Shown here piece after piece: positions 8,801 to 19,500 of a stretch of DNA of 30,622 nt; positions within the stretch are counted from its first letter, which is position 1; each line of letters begins with the position of its first letter. Source of the DNA: a virus; the IMG/VR virus record IMGVR_UViG_3300009180_000141, positions 1 to 30,622 of that record. One strand, written 5' to 3'. A program made the translations under genes and the position numbers. Below the pieces are notes generated by a model. That model was not told the DNA's origin and did not search any database. It was given only the letters and a program-made list of their open reading frames with translations.

Positions 8801-11800
8801 ATATTTGAAGTTGAATAGTCATTAAATTCATCTACAAAAAACCCAGATTTAAATCTATTAAATCCATATTGATCTTCGACTAAAAGATTTTGAGTTGAGG
8901 CTTCTAATAGTGAAAGTGATGTATAATATTCTAAATTAGAAACTCTATTCTCAATATCCTTTAAGTCTGCCATAGTATATCTTTTATGATCAGCTAAAAT
9001 GATTTTTACATCAGATTTAACATCATAAACATAAGGACTTGCTACAATTTTTGCTACATCTAAAACTTCATCTGAGATTGTAGGATCTATTGGAAATTCA
9101 TCTGGAGTTCCTAAAATTAATTGAAAAACTCCATCTTTAGATAAAGTTATTCTATCAATTCTTGGCAAATAAAAATCATAATCAAAAATAAAGTTTTCAT
9201 CTGAAACTAAAATTTGAGTAGGATTATATTCTGCAGTATAGAAATATCTAGAAACAAAATCAAATGGACTCAGTATTGCTGAGTTGGGATCATAATTTGT
9301 AACTTTTGGCCTAATATCTATAATATCAGTATTTCTTATACCATTAAATTGAGGAATCTTGTCCTTTAAATTATTTGGGTAACTATTTGCAGATATTAAA
9401 TCTCCTGAATCATTTGAATTGAATTTAAAATAATCAAATACAATTGTCAATCTTCCATCAGGATCTTTATTTGAATTATTTTTAGTAATTCTACCAAAAT
9501 CATAAAAATGTTTTCTTTGTCCATTATCCAAAGTATAATTATCTAAAATGTTAATATCCCCCTTATCTGAGGTTAATACTATAGCAGTATATCCACTCTC
9601 TTGAAATGAAACAGTTTCTCCAAGAATAAATGAATTTTTATTTTTATTAACCAAATAAATTTGAGATGAAGATTTGGATTTTGTATAAATTGCTACAGAT
9701 CCAGATTTTGAACCAATTACAAGTTCTCCAATTATAAGGTCTGAAGTTGTTGAATTGGGACTATTTAATCCAGTTAAAGATATCCAAGGTAAAATAGGAT
9801 CTGATGTGGTTGAAGATTCAAATACCCCATGAACTTCCAAAATATCTGATACATTCAAACTAATATTATCATCTTCAACCCTAGTTCCGTATATTGAAGT
9901 ATATGCTAATCCAACATTTCTACTGGGATTATATTTTGTTTTTGAAATTGTAATAAATTCAGATCTTACTAAATTTTTTAATTTCTGAGTTACATTTGAT
10001 TTAATTTGAGTTGTAATTACTTTACAAGGACCTGAAGTTGCACTTAAATTTGTAAATTGTGCATTTTTTCCACCATTTGTTATAGTTAATAAAGCATTGT
10101 CTAAATTTTCTAAAGTCCCATTTGCATTTACAACAATATATCTTTCTGAATTATAAGTTGCATATGTATAGTTTGTTCCTGATAAATTAGGTAATGTCAA
10201 TGTAGTGGATGTTTTTGTAATTCCACCATATGGAACTTTTACATAAATATTTGAATCTAAGAAATTTACATTTGCAATATTTTTATTATTGAAATTTGAA
10301 TAAAGTGATGAGTCTTGTAATTCTAAAATCTGTGGTTTAATAGTAAAAATATTTTGTATAGATGTACTTACTCCAAGATTTCCTGTGCATACATTTAATA
10401 CTGTTGATACTCCAACAATATCAATTTTATTTTTAGTAGAATATACAGAAGTAATTCCTGCAAATACGTATGAACTAAATCCTATTTGAGTATATTTAAC
10501 AATATCATCTACTTTTAAGTTTGATGCAAATGAACTTCCATTATTTGATGTAATAGTTCCAGAACTTCCATTTGTAGTTAATGTAAATGGTCCAGTAATA
10601 GAAACTTCCTTAGATAAAAGAGTGTCTGCAGTAAATACATTATTAACTGAAATTGACTTAACGTCATCAATTAAATAATTTGTTACAGTTCCAATTGAAA
10701 TGGATGATCCTATTCCATTAACTATTAAACTTTCATTAGGATTGAAGCTTCCTGAAACTTGATATAAAGTTAATGTTTTTCCAGAAAAACTTTTTACATA
10801 TCCTATAGATCCACTATTATTTCCTTTAATATAATCTCCATTATTGATAGAAGAAATTGAAGAATCAGTTACTATTTTTGTATATGTTTGAATATCAAAT
10901 AATCTTAAATCAAATTGACTAGATGGATTTTGATAAGATGATACAAATGATGAAAAATCATATACTCTTGCTACTCCAATTTGCTCGCCTGAAGTTGTTC
11001 CATCAACTAGTCTTTTATTATAGAGTGGAATGTATGTATCAGTAGTTAATCCAATACTAGGTACATTTTTTATATTATTAACTCTTAAAAGATTTCCTGC
11101 ATAAAAACTAGATGAAGAGTTTGATATGAGTTTAGTTTTTCTTGGTTTAGGGTAACTTAATAATTCTATATTTGTTGGTACTTCATATCCTTTAATATAA
11201 GCTTTTCCTGGGGATATTTTAAGAATACCAGTATCTTTTGAAGGAGTAATTGATCCTGATTGGCCTTGATAATATAATCCGTTATTTCCTAGATAATCAT
11301 TTAAAGATTCTAAAAGTTCAACTTTAAATGCATTTGTATAATAATTTCCAGATTCATCAAAAGTTCTTCTTGCTAAAATATCAGTAATAAATGAACTATC
11401 TGTAGTATTTTTAATCTGTTTTAAAATTCCATTATCAACCCTAAACAATTCAATAAAATTATCATCATTAAAATCAGTTAAAAGTTTTTTTGTCAGTGTT
11501 AATGAAATTTTTAATCTATCTGCCCCAGGTGCTGCAAAATTTGAAAATCCCTGAGCATTATCATTTAAAGAAGAATCTTGATTTGAATTAATAATTTCTT
11601 CTTTTATATTTAATCCAACTCTATATGATGGTGTATTTGTATATTGATCTAGAATTATTTCATCCTTTGTAATATTAACAAAAAATCCTCTAATGAAATA
11701 AATACCGTCTTCAATCTTAGCTGCTGATCCAATTGATAATGCAGATCTATCAATTGGAGATGATATTTTTGCAATCCCACTTCCAGAAGCAATAGAAGAA

Positions 11801-12279
11801 GATTCTAATTTTATATTGGCATTAACTGCCAATTCTTCCCCATCTTGAAATTTATTAGATGTGAAATTTTCAGTTGAAGATGATTGATACTTAATATAAA
11901 ATGTAGTAGCAGATCTAATAGATTCTTTTCTAGAAAGAACTTTTTCTATTTTTGCAGTTACACTTGATGTTTTTCCAGTTATATTTGTTCCTACTAGATA
12001 TTCAAAATAATCTTCAACATCTATTCCCTTATATACATTTTCTACTTCTATTGCATAGTAGGATGAATCGTATGCATATCCACCAGGAACAACCACAGTG
12101 CCTTTTTTAAAAAAAGCACTTCCTAGTTTTTCAATTTGATTTTGTAATATCGATTGAATAGTTGTTAGCTCTCTTACCTGAACAGTTGTTCCTGGTTTAA
12201 AAAGAACCTTATAAAAATTCTTCGAATCATTAAAATCATCATAATATGGACTTTTGTTTAAATTAGTGCTTTGTGGCAT
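5860..12279 (-). CDS. Giant DUF4815-type virion structural protein
   Basis: 2139 residues. The N-terminus (FYKVLFKPGTTVQVRELTTI, then KGTVVVPGGYAYDSSYYAIE) is of the DUF4815 type found in large tail proteins of T4-like marine phages. Later landmarks are DFYLPRIDRITLSKDGVFQL (near 1035), a probable helical segment KDIENRVSNLEYYTSLSLLE (near 1110), YDPLAQTFDI (near 1510), and a module with EIIKYEYLGSGQLLNITRGF. Several copies of a GE-V-G...SG-A module are spread along the chain. It lies where T4 has genes 9-12 and wac, between gp8 and gp13, so a baseplate-periphery or fibre-attachment role (a gp10-like position) is likely but inferred. It starts 3 nt after gp8 and overlaps the next gene by 4 nt. 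It is serine-, asparagine- and threonine-rich, with no signal peptide. Confidence 0.85.
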   Translation of the reverse strand: MPQSTNLNKSPYYDDFNDSKNFYKVLFKPGTTVQVRELTTIQSILQNQIEKLGSAFFKKGTVVVPGGYAYDSSYYAIEVENVYKGIDVEDYFEYLVGTNITGKTSSVTAKIEKVLSRKESIRSATTFYIKYQSSSTENFTSNKFQDGEELAVNANIKLESSSIASGSGIAKISSPIDRSALSIGSAAKIEDGIYFIRGFFVNITKDEIILDQYTNTPSYRVGLNIKEEIINSNQDSSLNDNAQGFSNFAAPGADRLKISLTLTKKLLTDFNDDNFIELFRVDNGILKQIKNTTDSSFITDILARRTFDESGNYYTNAFKVELLESLNDYLGNNGLYYQGQSGSITPSKDTGILKISPGKAYIKGYEVPTNIELLSYPKPRKTKLISNSSSSFYAGNLLRVNNIKNVPSIGLTTDTYIPLYNKRLVDGTTSGEQIGVARVYDFSSFVSSYQNPSSQFDLRLFDIQTYTKIVTDSSISSINNGDYIKGNNSGSIGYVKSFSGKTLTLYQVSGSFNPNESLIVNGIGSSISIGTVTNYLIDDVKSISVNNVFTADTLLSKEVSITGPFTLTTNGSSGTITSNNGSSFASNLKVDDIVKYTQIGFSSYVFAGITSVYSTKNKIDIVGVSTVLNVCTGNLGVSTSIQNIFTIKPQILELQDSSLYSNFNNKNIANVNFLDSNIYVKVPYGGITKTSTTLTLPNLSGTNYTYATYNSERYIVVNANGTLENLDNALLTITNGGKNAQFTNLSATSGPCKVITTQIKSNVTQKLKNLVRSEFITISKTKYNPSRNVGLAYTSIYGTRVEDDNISLNVSDILEVHGVFESSTTSDPILPWISLTGLNSPNSTTSDLIIGELVIGSKSGSVAIYTKSKSSSQIYLVNKNKNSFILGETVSFQESGYTAIVLTSDKGDINILDNYTLDNGQRKHFYDFGRITKNNSNKDPDGRLTIVFDYFKFNSNDSGDLISANSYPNNLKDKIPQFNGIRNTDIIDIRPKVTNYDPNSAILSPFDFVSRYFYTAEYNPTQILVSDENFIFDYDFYLPRIDRITLSKDGVFQLILGTPDEFPIDPTISDEVLDVAKIVASPYVYDVKSDVKIILADHKRYTMADLKDIENRVSNLEYYTSLSLLEASTQNLLVEDQYGFNRFKSGFFVDEFNDYSTSNINDPSYNALVENKTLSATKHEEKIDLSLFYNDNYSSISNISVSQTTSNNVKITGNQISLDYVEIEQFKQPFSSKVTNVNPFAFVSYQGILELTPSIDTWTTTINNQTNIARVERRGQSDFSSTTIADNYIRSRNIDFTAVRLIPNTRFKLLFDGRTLTKTPPAIESFAFPKLLEIKNVTGTFEVGETVDSIDSNGKISCTFRICKPNHKEGPIDSPTLVFTKNPYNPTVGISTQYGNQSDLLNIDILSLSRNDITGYWGNIQQDNTLVGKTSKATAKVSDVKLITNEEGVLIGSIWISGDDKFKVGSSSVNLNLFQTSQKLPGETADSSASAIFTSEGKVIINNTITYYDPLAQTFDIQDPNGIIPTSVDIYFYTKDTNLPVTLEIREVSFGNPGGPDKVIPGLRKVLSSSEVNVSDDASVKTTFTFDTLTRLDGGNEYALVLISDSNEYQVWISEVGSEDISTKNSPILNKVFINKQPSLGTLFKSQNGTTWISSPLEDLKFTLNKAKFSSTSGTVKLYNATVDTKSKENLLDKDPILAISTSSSYPNNGMHMLVFHKNHGMHFPNSKVNILGVESDTLPNKLTVSYANTESGPISVANTSIFATFEGVNVSPFNPGYIKISNEIIKYEYLGSGQLLNITRGFYGTTAESHYVGDFVYKYEFNNVSLNRINTQHTIASNPKPALDSYYVQIGAGSSFSSTKFGGGNSVYASKNKQFNSLKLNDQLVTKFDKTQISSTVRTISSRSVDGTENSYIDQGFQSIGINSENKFVTPRMVASKVNEVEYLNSNEFIGSKSLIVELTLETSDSNVSPLVDLTQNSLVGSIYNINQPIGISSYPTDNRVNSKSEDPNNFVYISNRIDIQQPAKSLKVFLSSYRNSASDIRVLYKTFTNNVPDDQQIWQLFPGYNNLDVNNKIINPANNDGRSDYNVRSSSNDEYLDYSYTIDNLSTFTGFIIKIIGTSTNQSYSPLIKDLRVIAFK

Positions 12280-12282
12280 TTT

Positions 12283-13830
12283 CTAAAATTCTAAAATAAT
12301 TTTGATATCTTCTCTTTGTTGTGAAGATCTAGTTACAGATTCCCTATTGTCTACGTATATGATCTCACCACTCTTTATATTTATATCTGGTGACGAAAGA
12401 CCACCTGAGAATTGTTGCCCTAAGTAATAAGTTACTGCACCAATATCAACACTATTTCCACTAAATCCACTATCCACAGAGTAAGAATTTGATCCTATTT
12501 TAATTGTTGTGGAATTAAATTGTTCTAATTTGTATGTATTTGATGTTTGGATTCCACTAATACTATTTGCATAATTGTAATCGAAATTATAATTTTCGCC
12601 ATTCAAATATAAATCTACAAAATTAGTTCTTGGTTGTATAAATTTAAGAACTTTTGTAGTTGTATCAAAACTCACTAAATTTCCTACTGCATTTGTATTA
12701 TCCTGTGTAATTTTTGAATCAAATGGTTCAGTTACTGTACTTGTGGTAAGCTTAAGAGCATATACTCCTGATCCAGAATTTTCTGAAAATACTGTAGAAT
12801 TTTGATCAGATACTCCATTTGGCCTAATATCTTTAATTATTCCAACTCTTGAAAATTGATTTCCTACAATAAAATCTGGATTTGTTGAATCATTTTCTAT
12901 TCTACTATATACAAGAACTCTATAAGATCCCAACTCAGTATATACATTTGCACCATGACCTCCTGGGGGAGGAATAATTACATTAAATATTGCTTTATTT
13001 ACTCCTATTGGAGCTAATATTGAATCTAAGTCTAATGTTGCAAATGTATATCCACTCCCCCCATCAGTAACTTGAACAGATACTGGTCTGGATTGGTCAT
13101 CAAATGTAATACTAGCAAGACCTCCAGTTCCATCACCCCTAATTGGAACATTTGTTAGAGTTCCTGAATAATTATATTGCCCTTGATATTCAACTAATAT
13201 AGTTTCAATTTTTCCAGAAACCGAATTTGTTCTCACTCTACTAATTTCTTGATTTGTAGTAGTTGTCCAATTATTTGGAACAGCTATGAAGTTAGTAGAA
13301 TCAAACTTCAATACATCTGCTGGAAATAATGTATAAAGATATTTCCAAATATATCCATCACTTTCTTTCTTAGGAGTTAAATCTGTATGTAAAGGTTCTT
13401 GAGTGGAAATTACTCCAGTATTATTATTTGATGGGGTAGAACCATTATTAATACAAATATAAACTCTATATTCACTATTCATTACATAAAATAGAGAATC
13501 ATACAATCTTGTTGAACCAGTTACTGGAGTTGTATTATAAACACTATAGTCATGTTTATACATTTCATATTTTTTTCCATTACTCCAAACAATTTTAGGA
13601 ATAACTCTAACTACATCAGTAGATGTTATTTTTTTAACTCCTAGAATATTATCTCTATATGAATTCAAATAGTAAAAATTATCTATTGGATCTGGTCTAG
13701 AAAAATCCCAACTAGGATAATACGAAGTTGCATTTGGAAATCCTACAAACATATAATAATTGCCATTAGCAACATCATTTATAAAATTTGAAGAATTTAA
13801 TAATCTTAATTTGTCAGTAATTATTGCCAT
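12283..13830 (-). CDS. 8: Baseplate wedge protein gp8
   Basis: 515 residues; T4 gp8 is 334. gp8 is part of the baseplate wedge. Family signs are DNILGVKKITSTDVVRVIPK (60-79, compare LGVTDMW...VIPRRDW in T4), YRVYICINNG (121-130, compare WLVYRCLDV) and SDGYIWKYLYTLFPADV (157-173, compare GDGYVWEYLYEIPPDV). The extra length is in the second half. It includes one Gly-Gly-Ser-Gly-Tyr module (VTDGGSGYTFATLDLDS, near 255-270), the same repeat that invaded gp14. The gene is preceded by a T4-late-like AATAAATA element 20 nt upstream of ATG and is separated by 25 nt from the 897-aa gene. In T4 gene 8 directly follows gene 7; here another gene intervenes. Confidence 0.92.
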   Translation of the reverse strand: MAIITDKLRLLNSSNFINDVANGNYYMFVGFPNATSYYPSWDFSRPDPIDNFYYLNSYRDNILGVKKITSTDVVRVIPKIVWSNGKKYEMYKHDYSVYNTTPVTGSTRLYDSLFYVMNSEYRVYICINNGSTPSNNNTGVISTQEPLHTDLTPKKESDGYIWKYLYTLFPADVLKFDSTNFIAVPNNWTTTTNQEISRVRTNSVSGKIETILVEYQGQYNYSGTLTNVPIRGDGTGGLASITFDDQSRPVSVQVTDGGSGYTFATLDLDSILAPIGVNKAIFNVIIPPPGGHGANVYTELGSYRVLVYSRIENDSTNPDFIVGNQFSRVGIIKDIRPNGVSDQNSTVFSENSGSGVYALKLTTSTVTEPFDSKITQDNTNAVGNLVSFDTTTKVLKFIQPRTNFVDLYLNGENYNFDYNYANSISGIQTSNTYKLEQFNSTTIKIGSNSYSVDSGFSGNSVDIGAVTYYLGQQFSGGLSSPDINIKSGEIIYVDNRESVTRSSQQREDIKIILEF

Positions 13831-13849
13831 TTGAATTTCTATTTTATCT

Positions 13850-13857
13850 TATTTATT
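13850..13857 (-). promoter_or_regulatory. T4-late-like promoter element before gp8
   Basis: AATAAATA on the minus strand, 19 nt before the ATG of gp8, in the 25-nt gap after the 897-aa gene. Same octamer as before gp25. Confidence 0.4.
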
Positions 13858-16549
13858 ATAATTTTCTATATAATGATAAAGATGTAGAAGAAGTTCCTGC
13901 AGGAGAGCTTGAATATCTTGTAGTTCCAATTCCAACTACACTAGAACCTATTGAAACAATAGTAACTCCAGTACCTACATAATCACCCTCTATATAGTCT
14001 CCAAGTAGAAGATTTGTAGTACTCATTCCAATAAAGTTTGTACTTATACCAGTAAATACCCCAACATATGTTGCAATTTTGGAAAATGAAGTAATTCCAG
14101 ATCTTTGCTCAAATCTTCCTTTTGTTAAATATATACCATCTATAATTAAATCCATTTTCTGGGGAGTCCATGTTATAGATCTAAATTGGGATGAACTTTC
14201 TGATAATCCAATATCATTGTAAACTTCAGTTCTTAATACATCTGAATTAATTATTTCTTTAACTGTTCTTGATTTTTCTTCTATTGGAGGGGATCCATAG
14301 ATATCTTGATTTAAAACTAAAGAATCTCCTTCTTTTATTCTAGACAAATCAGTAGAAGAAATAGTATCGTTGTAATAACCTTTATAAAAATAAATCTTCA
14401 AAGTACTTCCATATGGAATACTTTCTGAAAAAGTTATTTTAGAACCTCTATTAAATGTGTAAGATTTTTCTGGAATTTGTAAAATATCATTAATAAAAAT
14501 CAATAAGTTATATTGTAAATCAATTTCATATTGAGAATCTGCATCTAAACTAATTCTTCTTGAAATATTGTCTACAGTTTCTGATAATACAAAAGTTTTT
14601 CTTTTTCCATTTACTTGACTTGTTAAATCGTCAAGTTTTTGGAGTATGCCAACATTCCAAGATGAAAATGTATCCTTTGAAACTTCATTAATTGTTATGT
14701 ATAATTTATCATCATTTGTTTGTGTTGAAACACCTATTGTTCCTACAGGAGTTAAAATTTCGTCTTGTTTATATCCATATCCAAAATTTGTAAAAATTAA
14801 ATTTTTAACTTCTCCATATATTCCAATATCAAATGAAACTGATGCTCCAATTCCAGATATAGATCCTGTAAGAGGGAGATTTGTATATCCAATCGGAGAA
14901 TCAAATCTTGCAGTATATGTAGAAATTCCTGAAGAATATCCAGAACCACCATTTAACATGGTTACGCTAGTAACAGATCCTAATCCAATATTTGCTATTC
15001 CAAGAGCATTTGACCCATATCCATCACCATCTTCAAATGTTACATAGTAAGTAGATATCCCAGATCTATATCCAGATCCTTTGCCTGTTATAGTTACTGA
15101 TTGCACTGTACCTAATCCAGATATAACTGCTATTCCTTCTGCAGCAACTAGTGGCTGATATCTAATTCCACTAGTATTTCCATATGATACAATAATTCCA
15201 CCTCTAGGATATCCTTTTACATTTATATCATATGATTTTCCTAAAAATCCTGTTGTTCCAAATCCAACAAAATTTATATTTGTTTTATTATTTTGCTCAG
15301 AAAAACTAAATCCTTCAGTATACTCAGGATACTGGAATATATTATTAACTAAAACTATTCCATTATCGCTTTTTATGCCAACTGTACTAATTCCAGAATT
15401 TTTTAGTTCAAATGAACTAGAAATTCCATTAAATTGTTCAGATATGTCATCAAAAATTAAATTTCCATCATAATTTGATTTTAAAAATACTCTTCCAGTA
15501 AAAGCATTTTCTGAAGTTGGTAAATTGATAATGATTTGAAAATCACTAATATCAAATTCATTTGTAGAAATATCAGAAAATAAAATTTTATTTTTGTTTA
15601 TTGCATTGAAAAAACTAGAAGCAAAACTATAATTATTTGTAGAATTTTTTATTAGGTAATAATATCCTTGAGTTAAAATTTCTTTTGGCGGATTTGCCCA
15701 AAGCAATAAAACCTGATCTCCAGTTTTAACTGAACTTGTTAAAAAATTAAAACTACTATCTGCAAATATAATATCATCTAGTAAAACTTTAAAAGTTATT
15801 TTTTTATCTTCTAGTGGAGGGTCATCAAAATATAAAATATCCTTTATTATATTATAGTTACCAGATAAAACTTGTATATTACTTCCAATAAGATTTGAAG
15901 TGAATGGAGTAATTTCTGTTCCCAATACTCCTGTTCCTCTAGATATTTTTAATTGCTTTGTTGTATAATCTATAGAAGCAACTTTAACAATTTCTCCATT
16001 AATTCTTAAAATTGTTCCTAATTTTATATTATTTAAATTATTTACTGTAATACTACTGGAAGTATATGAAAGTAATTGGACAGTTGAACCAATTGATATT
16101 GGAGATTGTATAATATTATTAATTGTTAATAAACATTTTGAATTTTGCTTGAATGTTTCCAATGAATGTTGTGTTCCTATTCCCAAGGCATTCATGTTAG
16201 CATATTGATTACTTATTGCTAAAGATGAAGCTAAAGCAATCCTAATATTATCTTTATCTAAAACTATTGGATAAACTATAGAAGGTAAATATGTAGAAAC
16301 TCCAATTACTCCTGGGCTACTTGATGATATTCCAATTGAAGTTCCTGTACCTACATCATACTTTAAAGGTTCTCCAGTCTTAAAAAAATGATTTTCTATA
16401 AAAATCTTATCTGAAGTTAAATTTACTGTTCCAGAATTTGATCCATCAAATACTTTATAAAATATTGGAAATCCCTTATGTTGCAATGGGAATGATTTCC
16501 TTCCATATAATGAAGGTGTATATATAGAACCTATTTCGTTAGTTGCCAT
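13856..16549 (-). CDS. Modular baseplate/fibre-associated structural protein
   Basis: 897 residues, unrecognised as a T4 orthologue. The N-terminus begins MATNEIGSIYTPSLYGRKSF and leads into an H-x3-TGE-x-x-Y module (ENHFFKTGEPLKYDVGTGTS, near 50-70). Other modules: an EIVKV...ISRGTG module near 190; two copies of a phage fibre domain of the type QxNG...F.L...LxxFINDILQIP...Y (about 365-430 and 620-705); and two GKGSGY/NGGSGY repeats followed by a related NFGYGY copy near 490-590. The C-terminal part contains SITWTPQKMDLIIDGIYLTK, and the chain ends in Gly-Ser-Thr-rich sequence. The gene sits between the gp7-type gene and gp8, where T4 has none. A baseplate or fibre-connector role is inferred from context and module content. 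No membrane segment or signal is seen. Confidence 0.8.
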   Translation of the reverse strand: MATNEIGSIYTPSLYGRKSFPLQHKGFPIFYKVFDGSNSGTVNLTSDKIFIENHFFKTGEPLKYDVGTGTSIGISSSSPGVIGVSTYLPSIVYPIVLDKDNIRIALASSLAISNQYANMNALGIGTQHSLETFKQNSKCLLTINNIIQSPISIGSTVQLLSYTSSSITVNNLNNIKLGTILRINGEIVKVASIDYTTKQLKISRGTGVLGTEITPFTSNLIGSNIQVLSGNYNIIKDILYFDDPPLEDKKITFKVLLDDIIFADSSFNFLTSSVKTGDQVLLLWANPPKEILTQGYYYLIKNSTNNYSFASSFFNAINKNKILFSDISTNEFDISDFQIIINLPTSENAFTGRVFLKSNYDGNLIFDDISEQFNGISSSFELKNSGISTVGIKSDNGIVLVNNIFQYPEYTEGFSFSEQNNKTNINFVGFGTTGFLGKSYDINVKGYPRGGIIVSYGNTSGIRYQPLVAAEGIAVISGLGTVQSVTITGKGSGYRSGISTYYVTFEDGDGYGSNALGIANIGLGSVTSVTMLNGGSGYSSGISTYTARFDSPIGYTNLPLTGSISGIGASVSFDIGIYGEVKNLIFTNFGYGYKQDEILTPVGTIGVSTQTNDDKLYITINEVSKDTFSSWNVGILQKLDDLTSQVNGKRKTFVLSETVDNISRRISLDADSQYEIDLQYNLLIFINDILQIPEKSYTFNRGSKITFSESIPYGSTLKIYFYKGYYNDTISSTDLSRIKEGDSLVLNQDIYGSPPIEEKSRTVKEIINSDVLRTEVYNDIGLSESSSQFRSITWTPQKMDLIIDGIYLTKGRFEQRSGITSFSKIATYVGVFTGISTNFIGMSTTNLLLGDYIEGDYVGTGVTIVSIGSSVVGIGTTRYSSSPAGTSSTSLSLYRKL

Positions 16550-16557
16550 TTTTTAAA

Positions 16558-16565
16558 TATTTATT
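16558..16565 (-). promoter_or_regulatory. T4-late-like element before the 897-aa gene
   Basis: AATAAATA on the minus strand, only 8 nt before ATG and overlapping the stop of the giant gp7-type gene. As a promoter it would give almost no leader, so this copy is the weakest of the four. Confidence 0.25.
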
Positions 16566-19500
16566 ATTGATTTGCTGATAATAAACTAGCTTGATATATT
16601 TTAAGATCATAATTTGCAGAATTAGTTGGATTGAAATATAAAACATATTGATTACCTACAAAATTATAATCTGATGTAAATGATAGATCTTCATATTCAA
16701 CATCTCCAATTATGTCATATGTAATGTTATTTAAATAATCATTAAAATGTATAGAATTAATTTGGATTAATGATTTTTGTGTGGTAACTCCAATTGTTTT
16801 TTGAACTTCTATGATATAAGATGATGACCCATATGCCCCAGAAATTGTAGATATTCCAATAGAAGTTGTCCCAGATGTAGTTACTCTTGAGCTTGAAATT
16901 TTAGATACTGTTTTTGTAATGGAATTATATCCAGCATAAGTATTTGTTAAAAATTTAATATTTGCTTGAAGAGTGACAGGTATATTTGATATTCCAGTAT
17001 ATGTTAATTCTATATTTGATCCATTAGTACTTATTCCAATTTCTCCAAGATCTTTATTTAAACTTTCAGAGTATAAGTTAGAAAAAATTCCAGTCCTTGT
17101 ATTTACAAATGATGACTCAAAATACTCCTCAATCCCATTGGCCAAAGAAGAAAATCCTACAATTAACTGGCCAGAATTGCATTCTGAAATTGGTATAGTA
17201 TAAAATACTTGAGGAGTTGGAGTTAATGTTGCAGGAAATTGTTGTGTAAGTTCAACTGTCCTTGTGTATCCAATTGATGTTGTTGCAATTCCAACTTGAG
17301 AAGGTGCTGTTTCTTTAAATGCTTTAATATCAATTTTATTATATGGATTTGTGGGACTAAAATATAATAGCATATTATTACTATCATTTGGATTTATTTC
17401 CACAGTAAATTCTCCAAAAATTGACTTTCTGCCTAAAGTTTCAAAATCATAAAAATATGAATATGAAACTAAATTCAAATCATCCAAATCTCTGGTTATA
17501 AAAACTTCAAAATACTCAGGATATTCAAATGAACCTAAAAATGATTTAGTAGATGATAATAAAAATTCATATTTTAATACATTTGTATCTTTACTTTGAA
17601 TAGTATCTATTAATAATTTTGGTGTAATTTTTTCTGTAGTGAATAAAGTTGAAATATCATCTATAGACAAAACTCTATTATTGGTAGACTTTAAACTTTG
17701 CCCTAACCTCAAACTGTTGAATTTTAAATATTGAGAATAAGCTTCATTTGAGGAATCTATATCCTCTTCAGTGACTAAATCTAAATCATGAATAGAATTT
17801 ACATTAGCATATGAAGTTAAAATTACATTAATATTTGATGTTGAATATTTGTTTAGTTCTATTTTGTTAGTTGGTAAAGATTCAACTATCAGATCACTAA
17901 ATTTTTTATATCCAGAAATATGAGATAAATTTGATATTGAAGAATTCCAATTTTGAAATGGAATCTTACTCTTTAGTGAATAAGAAAACTTCTGATAATA
18001 ATCATTATCAGAAAGTTTTTGTATATTTGAAGATAAATATCCTCTATTTTCTTTTCCTCCAATAACTTCAGTTACACTAGAATCTGTTAAAAATATAGAA
18101 TTAAAATTACCAATTTCTAAAATTTTTCCTTGAGATAATGAAGATTTCCCTATAATAATTTGATTTTCTGAAAATTCTAATCCAGTTTTGACCTTTACCA
18201 AATTAGTTATTTTCTCATTTTTAATATTATCAATAATATTAGTATCCAATATACCTTCTCCATTATAAAACTCATTTTCCTTTAATATTGTTTCAATTAT
18301 AGGTATATTTTTGTAAGGAATTACAAATGCAGAATATGATAAATTTGAATCAAAACTTCCAGGATAACTGTTTAATTGATATCTGACAATTGCTGCATCT
18401 TGAGATCCGTATGCAGGATCTACATAACTGACTATAAATGGATCATATTTATAGTCACTACAATTAAAACCATTTCCTATACTACTTGAGTTTACAATTC
18501 CTTCAATTGTAATTTTATCTCCAACATTAATTTCTAAAGGATTTGCAGTTGTAAATCCTGTGACTGGAGTTTGTATTGTTAATGTTATAGTAAATACGCT
18601 TGTTCCAGCAACTGAAGCATTTAATATTTTATAACCATTTCCATTGTTTAGTGTAATTATTCTATTATCATTTGAATTCAACCCATATCCAGGATTTAAT
18701 ATTTTAATTTGATTAATTGATGAATTTTTTAATAAAGATATAGCTGAGAAGTTAGAAATAATTTTATCTTCTTTAAAATTATAGAGTTTTATAATTGGTG
18801 GATTTATGTAATTAGATCCTCCATATATCACATTAATTTTATCTACAGTAAAATTATTTACCAATTTCAATGTAGAAAATATTTTTGTAGATGGTCTTAA
18901 TGTTTTATCAAATGGACATATAAATTGTGTATTATTAACTTTTGTAGAAATAATTTTCCCAATAGAAGTGCTAGATGGAAATAAATTATGACCATTTCCA
19001 CTAATAGTATTAACTGAAGTTATTTTTGGTAATTTTTTATATTGGGATCCTTGTGATAATAGTGTAATGGATTTAATTGGACCCTTAGTATCTGATTTTA
19101 ATACATCATATGAAATTGTGGATATGTCACTAGTATATTTTGATACTTCAGGAGTATTTTTTAAATTAAAAGTAAATTGATAATCTGTAGATGTACTGAT
19201 TGATCCAGTTGTATTGTAAATGCTATTATTGATAATAATACTATTATTATATGGAATTAAATCATCAGTGTATATTTTTTTAGTATTTGATGTTAAAGTA
19301 TAATATAAATTTCTTGGAGTATAATCGCTTATATTTAATGTCAATGATGTTGAAGTTTTAATTACTTCTATTCCGGTTTTAGAATTTCCAATATATCTAT
19401 TTTTAAAGTTGTTGTCTGTAAATAAATTGAATTCAGTATCATTTAATGTTACTGAGGATAGATCAAAAATTACAGGTTGATTTGCATATACATTAATTTT

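Noticed and set aside
14646-15047. Plus-strand open frame of 133 codons inside the 897-aa gene.
   Set aside because: Antisense of a repeat-rich, Gly-Tyr-Ser-rich coding segment; long antisense frames are expected there and no promoter or ribosome site is seen.
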